28,263 bases of DNA from Stenotrophomonas_A sp036403795 (GTDB lineage Bacteria; Pseudomonadota; Gammaproteobacteria; Xanthomonadales; Xanthomonadaceae), in contig DASWQJ010000019.1 in NCBI GenBank assembly GCA_036403795.1, positions 1-28,263 on the forward strand, written 5' to 3'. Within the stretch, counting starts at the first letter, position 1. Each line of letters starts with the position of its first letter. Both the position numbers and the translations under genes were made by a program. Below, in pieces: positions 22,991-28,263 of this stretch. The notes under the pieces are model-generated. The model was given only the letters and a program-made list of their open reading frames with translations, was not told where the DNA came from and searched no databases.

Positions 22991-25229
22991 AATCGCAGTC
23001 GGGTCTTTCCGGGTCACCCTGTCTCAAATCCTCCAGGCGATCGTCTGGCTCGGCTTCGCGGCGGCTGCGATAGGCAGCCCGCCGGCTTTGGCGCAGGCCG
23101 ATGCCTCATCCCAGCGGGAAGCGGCATCTTTCCAACACTGCCTGGGTACTCTGCGCACGAAAGCGGCCACGCAGGGCGTCCCGCCGGCTCGGTTCGACCA
23201 GTTCATGGCTGGCGTACAAGCCGATCCCAGCGTCCTGCCCCTGTTGGACGCGCAACCCGAATTCACCACCCCCCTGTGGGACTATCTCGCCGCGCTGGTC
23301 GATGACGAACGCGTCGCCGACGGGCGCGCCCTGTTGTCGCAACATCGCGCGCTGTTGGATCGCATCGCCGGGCAGACCGGCGTGGACGCCGAAACCATCG
23401 TCGCGGTGTGGGGGGTGGAGAGCGATTTCGGGCGTGTTTTCGGCAAACGACCGCTCCTGGTTTCCTTGGCGACGCTTTCGTGCCAGGGCCGTCGTCAACC
23501 ATTCTTCCGCGACGAGCTGATCGCGCTGTTGAAGCTGCTCCAATCGGGCGATCTTCAAGCCGAAGGCCTCAACGGGTCATGGGCCGGCGCGTTCGGCCAC
23601 ACGCAGTTCATGCCGAGCACCTACGCACGGATCGCGGTCGATGGCGATGGGGACGGCCGCCGCGATCTGGTGGGAAGCATCCCGGATGCGCTGGCTTCCA
23701 CCGCGAACTTCCTGGTTCGCGCTGGCTGGCGTAGCGGCGAGGCCTGGGGTGAAGAGGTCGTCCTGCCCGTCGGCTTCGATGCGTCGCTGGCCGGCAAAAG
23801 TCGGCGTCGTCCGCTCAGCGAATGGCAGGCCCTGGGCATCCAGGAACCCGCGCAACGTACCGCACGCCTGGGCTTGATCGCGCCCGACACGCCCGCGGCG
23901 CTGTTGTTGCCCACCGGCGCACAAGGTCCCGCATTTTTGGCATTACCCAACTACGATGCGATCTACCGCTACAACGCCGCGGAAAGCTATGCGTTGGCGA
24001 TCGCGTTGTTGTCCGACCGACTGCGCGGCGAGCCGGGGCTGTCGACGCAATGGCCGACCGACGACCCGGGCCTGGACCGCGCGCAACGTCGCGAACTCCA
24101 GCGCTTGCTGCTCGGCAGAGGCCACGACATCGGCGCGGCCGACGGCCTGGTAGGCAGTACCACCCGCCGGGCGATCCAGGTCGAACAAGCCCGGTTGGAC
24201 CAGCAACCGGTCGATGGTCGGCCCGGCCGCCGTATCCTCGAAGCCCTGCGCCTCGACACCGCCGCCGCTCCCGCTCCCCCTGCAAAGCGCGGTACGGCGT
24301 TTGCACTGCCGGCGCGCTACCAACAATTCCAGCAATCCCCCATCGTGCGGAGTTTTCCAGCAATGACCGACGTTCCCGGCCTCACCGCAGGCGATTTCCA
24401 CGGCTTTCCTTCCTTGTTGATCGAGACGCCGCATTCCACCGCGGCGATCAGCCTGTTCGGCGGACAGCTGCTTTCCTTCGTGCCCAAGGGGCAGCAGGAC
24501 GTCCTGTGGCTGTCGCCCAGCGCCAAGCCACTGCCCACCCCGATCCGTGGCGGCACACCGGTGTGCTGGCCGTACTTCGGCCGCCAGGACCAGACCGCTG
24601 ATGTACCCGCACATGGCCTGGTACGCACGCTTCCGTGGCGCTTGCTGGAAGCTCATCGCGAGGACGACGGCAGTGTCGTGTTGCAGCTGGCCCCGCCCGA
24701 GCTCGACGACCTGTCGCTGCGACTGCGCATGACCGTGCGCATCGGCCATACCCTCGAGCAAACGCTGGAAACCGAGAACACCAGCGGCGACACCGTGCGC
24801 TTCACGCAGGCGCTGCATAACTACTTCCACGTGGGCGATGCCTTGCAGGTGCGTGCCGAAGGCCTGGACGGATTGAATTACGTGGACAAGTTCGAGAACT
24901 ACACGCGAGTCCATCGACAACAGGGCGACTGGGATCTGCGCGACCCCCGCGATCCGGGTCGCAGTGACCGCATCTATGCCAACGCCGGGGGCCGCTACCG
25001 CATCATCGATCCACAGCTGGGGCGTCGCATCGACATCGCCACCGAAGGCAGCCGCACGCTGGTCGCCTGGAACCCAGGCGAAGCCGGCGCGCAGAAGATG
25101 GAGGATGTCGGCGATGGCTGGCGTAACTACGTCTGCCTGGAAGCAGCCAACGCCGGTCAGGACGTCATTGAGCTGGCACCCGGTGGCCGCCATGTGTTGC
25201 GCCAGACATTGAGCGCGGAGCCGCTATAG
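22947..25229 (+). CDS. Lytic murein transglycosylase (MltB type) fused in frame to a D-hexose-6-phosphate mutarotase
   Basis: One uninterrupted 760-codon frame holding two normally separate proteins. Residues 1-49 contain a signal sequence with a long N-region and a probable cut after ALA at 49. Residues 55-365 are an MltB-type lytic transglycosylase that cleaves peptidoglycan: catalytic Glu158 in VWGVESDFGRVFG, GAFGHTQFMPSTY at 214-226, and NYDAIYRYNAAESYALAIALLSDRL. A peptidoglycan-binding domain covers about 375-436. Residues 473-760 are a complete YeaD-type epimerase, with His556 in PAHGLVR, His624/His628 in ALHNYFHVGD, and Glu732 in VCLEAAN. The ATG at 22947 has GGGAGA eight nt upstream. 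Either the transglycosylase lost its stop, giving a true fusion, or two genes overlap in frame. Confidence 0.88.
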   Translation: MKRHIPALSCATPPEIAVGSFRVTLSQILQAIVWLGFAAAAIGSPPALAQADASSQREAASFQHCLGTLRTKAATQGVPPARFDQFMAGVQADPSVLPLLDAQPEFTTPLWDYLAALVDDERVADGRALLSQHRALLDRIAGQTGVDAETIVAVWGVESDFGRVFGKRPLLVSLATLSCQGRRQPFFRDELIALLKLLQSGDLQAEGLNGSWAGAFGHTQFMPSTYARIAVDGDGDGRRDLVGSIPDALASTANFLVRAGWRSGEAWGEEVVLPVGFDASLAGKSRRRPLSEWQALGIQEPAQRTARLGLIAPDTPAALLLPTGAQGPAFLALPNYDAIYRYNAAESYALAIALLSDRLRGEPGLSTQWPTDDPGLDRAQRRELQRLLLGRGHDIGAADGLVGSTTRRAIQVEQARLDQQPVDGRPGRRILEALRLDTAAAPAPPAKRGTAFALPARYQQFQQSPIVRSFPAMTDVPGLTAGDFHGFPSLLIETPHSTAAISLFGGQLLSFVPKGQQDVLWLSPSAKPLPTPIRGGTPVCWPYFGRQDQTADVPAHGLVRTLPWRLLEAHREDDGSVVLQLAPPELDDLSLRLRMTVRIGHTLEQTLETENTSGDTVRFTQALHNYFHVGDALQVRAEGLDGLNYVDKFENYTRVHRQQGDWDLRDPRDPGRSDRIYANAGGRYRIIDPQLGRRIDIATEGSRTLVAWNPGEAGAQKMEDVGDGWRNYVCLEAANAGQDVIELAPGGRHVLRQTLSAEPL
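24363..25229 (+). other. Mutarotase part of the fused frame, with its own possible start
   Basis: From the in-frame ATG at 24363 the encoded 288 residues match a complete D-hexose-6-phosphate mutarotase (YeaD, about 294 residues in E. coli), a cytoplasmic enzyme interconverting anomers of hexose 6-phosphates. GGAG at 24349-24352 lies 10 nt before this ATG and could serve as a ribosome binding site. This supports separate translation of a cytoplasmic enzyme, whereas the full-length fusion would carry the enzyme into the periplasm. Both products are possible from the sequence alone. Confidence 0.6.
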
Positions 25230-25289
25230 GGTCGTTGGCCGCCCGCCCTGTCGCCCGGCGCCGGACCCGCGCGTCGGGGATGGCGCCGC

Positions 25290-25295
25290 TACACT
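25290..25295 (+). promoter_or_regulatory. Candidate -10 box of the Tet-like MFS gene
   Basis: TACACT in CGCTACACTGCGGC lies 31 nt upstream of the ATG at 25327. The 9-mer GCTACACTG is identical to the one before rmuC. No -35 consensus is seen in the GC-rich DNA upstream. This 97-nt gap separates the gene from the mutarotase stop; a palindrome CCGGCGCCGG occurs at 25255-25264. Confidence 0.4.
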
Positions 25296-25326
25296 GCGGC
25301 GATCACGCTGCGGAAAATGTCATCGA

Positions 25327-26574
25327 ATGGAACCGTCCTCCTCCGCCAGCGGTCCACGCCGCGCCGCGATGATCTTCATATTCGTCACGGTGTTGATCGA
25401 CGTGCTTTCCTTCGGCGTCATCATTCCCGTGCTGCCCGGGTTGGTGCGCCAATTCACAGGAGGTGACTATGCCGAGGCAGCCCGTTGGATTGGCTGGTTC
25501 GGCTTCCTGTTCGCAGCGATCCAATTCTTCTCTTCCCCGGTCCAGGGGGCGCTGTCGGATCGGTACGGCCGCCGCTCCGTCATCCTGCTCTCCTGTCTCG
25601 GCCTGGGCGTGGATTTCCTGCTGATGGCAGTGGCACATACGCTTCCGCTACTACTGCTCGCGCGGGTGGTGTCCGGGGTCTTTTCGGCGAGTTTCTCCAC
25701 GGCCAACGCCTACATTGCCGATGTCACCGTGCCGGAAAAGCGTGCGCAGGCCTACGGCATGTTGGGTGCCGCCTTTGGGATTGGTTTCGTCGCCGGCCCG
25801 CTCATCGGCGGGTGGCTGGGTGGCATCGGCCTGCGGCTGCCTTTCTGGTTCGCCGCCGCCCTGGCACTGCTGAACTTCTTCTATGGCTGGCGAGTGCTGC
25901 CCGAGTCCCTGCCGCCGGAACGCCGGAGCCGACGATTCGACTGGTCGCATGCGAACCCGTTCGGTGCGTTGCGCCTGCTGCGCAGCTACCCGCAGGTATT
26001 CGGCCTGGCAGCGGTCGTGTTCCTGGCCAACCTGGCCCACTACGTTTACCCCAGCATCTTCGTGCTGTTCGCGGGCTACCGTTATGGTTGGGGTCCGGTC
26101 CAGGTGAGCTGGGTGCTGGCGGGAGTCGGCGTGTGCAGCATCATCGTCAATGCCGTGCTGGTCGGGCGCATCGTGGCGCGCATCGGCGAGCGGCGTGCCC
26201 TGTTGTTGGGCCTGGGCTGTGGCGTGGCAGGGTTCATCGTTTACGGATTGGCCGACACCGGCCGGGCTTTCTTGTTGGGTGTGCCGATCAGCGCGCTTTG
26301 GGCTATCGCCGGGCCGGCCGCACAAGCTTTGATCACGCGCCAGGTGCAGGGCGACGTGCAAGGACGTATCCAAGGTGCACTCACGAGCCTGGTCAGCCTG
26401 GCCGGTGTGTTGGGGCCGCTGCTGTTCGCAAATGTCTTCGCCTGGTTCATCGGTCCCAGCGCGCCCGCGCACCTGCCCGGCGCACCCTGGCTGCTGGCCG
26501 GCCTGCTACTGGCTTCCGGTTGGTGGTTGGCCTGGCGCCGAGCGGGACGCACCACGTCAGCCGCTACCGCTTGA
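25327..26574 (+). CDS. Tet/TCR family MFS efflux transporter
   Basis: A 415-residue, 12-helix MFS drug:H+ antiporter of the TCR/TetA branch. The first helix carries the acidic charge of the family (FVTVLIDVLSFGVIIPVLP). Motif A, GALSDRYGRRSV, is at about residues 74-85. The helix 4-5 region has LLLARVVSGVFSASFSTANAYIADVTVPEKRAQAYGMLGAAFGIG, which includes the antiporter motif C, and GPLIGGWLGG follows. The tetracycline-resistance branch is a sequence resemblance only: chromosomal members in environmental bacteria often export unknown compounds, and no TetR-type regulator is adjacent. The start at 25327 is the only reasonable ATG before the first helix. It is convergent with the BenE-type gene. 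Confidence 0.92.
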   Translation: MEPSSSASGPRRAAMIFIFVTVLIDVLSFGVIIPVLPGLVRQFTGGDYAEAARWIGWFGFLFAAIQFFSSPVQGALSDRYGRRSVILLSCLGLGVDFLLMAVAHTLPLLLLARVVSGVFSASFSTANAYIADVTVPEKRAQAYGMLGAAFGIGFVAGPLIGGWLGGIGLRLPFWFAAALALLNFFYGWRVLPESLPPERRSRRFDWSHANPFGALRLLRSYPQVFGLAAVVFLANLAHYVYPSIFVLFAGYRYGWGPVQVSWVLAGVGVCSIIVNAVLVGRIVARIGERRALLLGLGCGVAGFIVYGLADTGRAFLLGVPISALWAIAGPAAQALITRQVQGDVQGRIQGALTSLVSLAGVLGPLLFANVFAWFIGPSAPAHLPGAPWLLAGLLLASGWWLAWRRAGRTTSAATA

Positions 26575-26664
26575 GGCGTCCTGGTTTCAGGCGGGCACCG
26601 ACGCAGGACCACGGGCCATTGGCCGAGTAGTCGCGCGGCAACCCCTCGCGTGATCCCGGATGCA

Positions 26665-27828
26665 TCAGCGACGCAGCATCCATCGGGCAGCCAGGCCGGC
26701 AAGCAAACCCCAGAATGCCGCCCCGATCCCCATCAGCGTCAGGCCCGAGGCGGTCACCAGGAAAGTAATGAGTGCCGCCTCCCGGTCACGTTCATCGTTC
26801 ATCGCGGTCGTGAGGCTGGCACCCAGCGTGCCGAGCAGCGCCAGCCCCGCCAGCGCCAGCACCAGGGGACGCGGGAATGCGCCGAACAATGACGCCACCC
26901 CCGCACCGAACAGCCCCACCAACACGTAGAACAGGCCCGCGGCGACAGCGGCCACGTAGCGCCGCGAGGGATCTTCGTGGGCTTCGCGCCCCATGCAGAT
27001 CGCGGCGGTGATCGCGGCAAGGTTCAGCGCGAACGCACCGAAGGGGGCCAGTACCACGTTGATGACTCCGATCCATCCCACCGTCTGGGAGATAGGCATC
27101 GAGTAGCCGGAGGCACGCATCACCGCGACCCCCGGCACGTTCTGCGAAGCCATCGTGACCACGAATAGGGGCAAGGCAACGCCAAATATCGCCGGCAGCG
27201 ATAACTCAGGACGCACGAACACCGGCGTGGCCCAGGCCAGTTCCACGCCGCGCCATCCCAGCTCGCCTTGCAGGCCGGCAATGACAATGCCCGTCGCAAG
27301 CGTGGCGATCACGGCATATCGCGGGAACCAACGCCTGCCGGCGAGATAGGCACACAGCATTCCCAACACCAGCCCCGGAGAGGCCTGTAGTGAGGTGAAC
27401 ACATCCACGCCAAAACGCAGCAACACGCCGGCCAGCATTCCCGAGGCCAGCGCCAGCGGCACCCGGTTGATCAAACGCTCGAACCAGCCGCTGAAACCGA
27501 TCAGGCACGTCAGCACGGCCGACAGCATGAAAGCCCCCGTCGCCTCTCCGATCCCCACCTGGCCTGCCGCACCGATGAGCATCGCCGCGCCCGGCGTGGA
27601 CCACGCCGCCACCACCGGCACGCGATATCGCAATGACAAGCCAATGCACGCGATCCCCATGCCCAGGCCCAGCGCCCACATCCACGATGCCACTTGAGCC
27701 TGATCGGCGCCCATGCTCTTTGCCGCCTCGAACACGATCACGGCAGAGCTCGCAAATCCCACCAGCACCGTCACGCCTCCGGCGACCACGGCGGAAAGCG
27801 AAACGTCCTGTAAGAACTGCTTACCCAT
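26665..27828 (-). CDS. benE: BenE family benzoate/H+ symporter-like permease
   Basis: A 387-residue inner-membrane permease of the BenE family, resembling proton-coupled benzoate transporters. It has about twelve hydrophobic segments. Family-like blocks include LSAVVAGGVTVLVGFASSAVIVFEAA near the N-terminus, AWSTPGAAMLIGAAG, LPLFVVTMASQNVPGVAVMRASGY, and LAPFGAFALNLAAITAAICMG. No benzoate-degradation genes are nearby, so the substrate is only inferred from family. I prefer the ATG at 27828 over the one at 27837: the AGGA sequence directly abuts the upstream ATG but stands 9 nt before the downstream one, the better spacing. It is transcribed away from the ribosomal-type promoters at the right edge. 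Confidence 0.92.
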   Translation of the reverse strand: MGKQFLQDVSLSAVVAGGVTVLVGFASSAVIVFEAAKSMGADQAQVASWMWALGLGMGIACIGLSLRYRVPVVAAWSTPGAAMLIGAAGQVGIGEATGAFMLSAVLTCLIGFSGWFERLINRVPLALASGMLAGVLLRFGVDVFTSLQASPGLVLGMLCAYLAGRRWFPRYAVIATLATGIVIAGLQGELGWRGVELAWATPVFVRPELSLPAIFGVALPLFVVTMASQNVPGVAVMRASGYSMPISQTVGWIGVINVVLAPFGAFALNLAAITAAICMGREAHEDPSRRYVAAVAAGLFYVLVGLFGAGVASLFGAFPRPLVLALAGLALLGTLGASLTTAMNDERDREAALITFLVTASGLTLMGIGAAFWGLLAGLAARWMLRR

Positions 27829-27896
27829 GGGTGTCATTCCTGCGAAGTGATGCGTTCGACGGCTGAGCGGTGGATTCTGTCAGCTGATCTGCACGC

Positions 27897-27933
27897 GTGT
27901 GCGCATGCGTTTGATTGCACGCATCGCGCGCAC
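27897..27933. other. Imperfect 37-nt palindrome upstream of the tandem promoters
   Basis: GTGTGCGCATGCGT (27897-27910) and ACGCATCGCGCGCAC (27919-27933) are inverted copies around the 8-nt loop TTGATTGC. Pairing gives 14 base pairs with one bulged C and one G-T pair. It ends six nt before the -35 box of promoter P1. No T-tract follows on either strand. It could be a protein-binding site at the rrn promoter region or a boundary structure between it and the divergent benE gene. Confidence 0.5.
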
Positions 27934-27939
27934 AAGGTG

Positions 27940-27967
27940 TTGACGAAATTTCCATAGTCGATAGACT
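27940..27967 (+). promoter_or_regulatory. Tandem promoter P1 (probable rrn operon)
   Basis: The -35 TTGACG (27940-27945) and -10 TAGACT (27962-27967) are separated by exactly 16 nt. The sequence just after is GCGCGACCTCGG. It is the farthest upstream of four promoters of the same layout and has the weakest -10 match. Confidence 0.65.
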
Positions 27968-27969
27968 GC

Positions 27970-28013
27970 GCGACCTCGGAACGCTCACGCATCAACGAAC
28001 GCACCGAGGTCGC
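27970..28013 (+). other. 10-bp stem in the P1 leader
   Basis: GCGACCTCGG (27970-27979) and CCGAGGTCGC (28004-28013) pair perfectly across a 24-nt loop. The structure lies directly downstream of the P1 -10 box and ends 11 nt before the -35 box of P2, so P1 transcripts would carry it at their 5' end. It has no following T-tract. Confidence 0.5.
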
Positions 28014-28024
28014 TTCGAAAGAAG

Positions 28025-28052
28025 TTGACGGAATGAAAAAGCCGGCTAAGAT
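28025..28052 (+). promoter_or_regulatory. Tandem promoter P2 (probable rrn operon)
   Basis: The -35 TTGACG (28025-28030) and -10 TAAGAT (28047-28052) have a 16-nt spacer containing AAAAAGCC. The GC-rich discriminator GTGCGGCTCGCTTC follows, a type associated with stringent control of stable RNA promoters. The -10 lies 85 nt after that of P1. Confidence 0.85.
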
Positions 28053-28121
28053 GTGCGGCTCGCTTCAAGGAAACGGCTTCGGCCAGATCTTCGAAGCGGT
28101 CAACCCCTCGGAAACGTGGCG

Positions 28122-28149
28122 TTGACAGAGTAGAAAAGCCTGCTAAGAT
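28122..28149 (+). promoter_or_regulatory. Tandem promoter P3 (probable rrn operon)
   Basis: A consensus -35 TTGACA (28122-28127) and -10 TAAGAT (28144-28149) have a 16-nt spacer containing AAAAGCC, followed by GGCGGGCTCGCTTC. The -10 lies 97 nt after that of P2, and the surrounding sequence is clearly a copy of the P2 unit. Confidence 0.87.
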
Positions 28150-28212
28150 GGCGGGCTCGCTTCGACGAAAGCTTCGGCTTCGGCAAGCGGTCAGGATCCC
28201 GGAAACGGGGTG

Positions 28213-28240
28213 TTGACGGAAACAAGAAGGTCGCTATAAT
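28213..28240 (+). promoter_or_regulatory. Tandem promoter P4 (probable rrn operon, proximal)
   Basis: The -35 TTGACG (28213-28218) and a perfect -10 TATAAT (28235-28240) have a 16-nt spacer, followed by GGGCGGCTCGCTGC. This is the best promoter of the set and the one nearest the window end at 28263. I infer that a 16S rRNA gene lies to the right, on the plus strand; it is not in the window. Confidence 0.9.
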
Positions 28241-28263
28241 GGGCGGCTCGCTGCAGCGGAAAC

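Larger units (their letters stand above)
28055..28263 (+). repeat. Tandemly repeated promoter-leader units
   Basis: The segments after P2 and after P3 share the same order of blocks: GGCTCGCTTC, GAAA/GGAAAC, GGCTTCGG, AAGCGGTCA, then CGGAAACG, GTTGAC and the next promoter. The unit after P4 begins the same way (GGCTCGCTGCAGCGGAAAC) and is cut by the window end. The repeat period is 91-97 nt. Within each unit CGCTTC/GAAGCG-type inverted segments can form a small stem. The units have diverged, so this is not a recent duplication. Confidence 0.75.

Noticed and set aside
25327..26574. Calling the MFS exporter a tetracycline resistance gene
   Set aside because: The sequence supports the Tet/TCR branch, but there is no divergent tetR, transposon or other mobile context. 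A resistance phenotype cannot be claimed.
1..28263. Mobile elements, CRISPR arrays, toxin-antitoxin pairs, phage genes
   Set aside because: No transposase, integrase, cas gene, regularly spaced repeats or paired small toxin-like ORFs were seen on either strand.

Overview
The window is about 28 kb of GC-rich, densely coding bacterial chromosome. Gene content, order and protein style point to a gammaproteobacterium of the Xanthomonadaceae/Lysobacteraceae (Xanthomonas, Stenotrophomonas, Lysobacter, Pseudoxanthomonas and relatives). The evidence is a complete mlaFEDCB cluster with mlaA attached, recC-recB-recD without ptrA, the KgtP, FolE and YchJ sequences, and TTGAC/TATAAT-type tandem promoters. 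I cannot settle the genus. I see no insertion sequence, phage gene, integrase, CRISPR array or tRNA. This is core chromosome, not an island.

Layout. 1-281: non-coding, with a short repeated 12-mer and two diverged copies of a 35-nt element. 282-1638 (minus): a LysE/RhtB-type exporter and a glutathione S-transferase. 1722-3912 (plus): rmuC and a GTG-started glutathione peroxidase. A strong hairpin separates these from the convergent mla operon. 3984-8127 (minus): mlaF-E-D-C-B-A, the retrograde phospholipid transport system, with overlapping or nearly touching genes except for a 34-nt gap between mlaE and mlaD. 8351-17312 (plus): recC-recB-recD, joined by ATGA overlaps. 17401-18246 (minus): an unrecognised TonB-like membrane-anchored protein. 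18491-19870: a KgtP-type 2-oxoglutarate permease. 20102-20701: folE. 20901-21368: a DUF202 membrane protein. 21372-22148 (minus): a TauE/SafE permease. 22289-22696: a short YchJ. 22793-25229: a small membrane ORF overlapping a 760-codon frame that joins a lytic transglycosylase to a hexose-6-phosphate mutarotase. 25327-26574: a Tet-like drug exporter. 26665-27828 (minus): a BenE-type permease. 27829-28263: four tandem strong promoters facing the right edge, very probably the start of a ribosomal RNA operon whose genes lie outside the window.

How the genes work together. The six mla genes form one envelope-lipid homeostasis machine: MlaA in the outer membrane, MlaC in the periplasm, MlaFEDB in the inner membrane. 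RecBCD is one helicase-nuclease for double-strand break repair, and RmuC is a separate nuclease-like recombination factor. The rest are mostly single-gene transporters and housekeeping enzymes.

I found no convincing wholly new multi-gene system. The observations most worth checking are the four rrn-type promoters with identical 16-bp spacers, the transglycosylase-mutarotase fusion frame, the TonB-like protein next to recBCD, a 69-residue internal duplication in RmuC, and -10-like boxes lying 6-7 nt upstream of several start codons.
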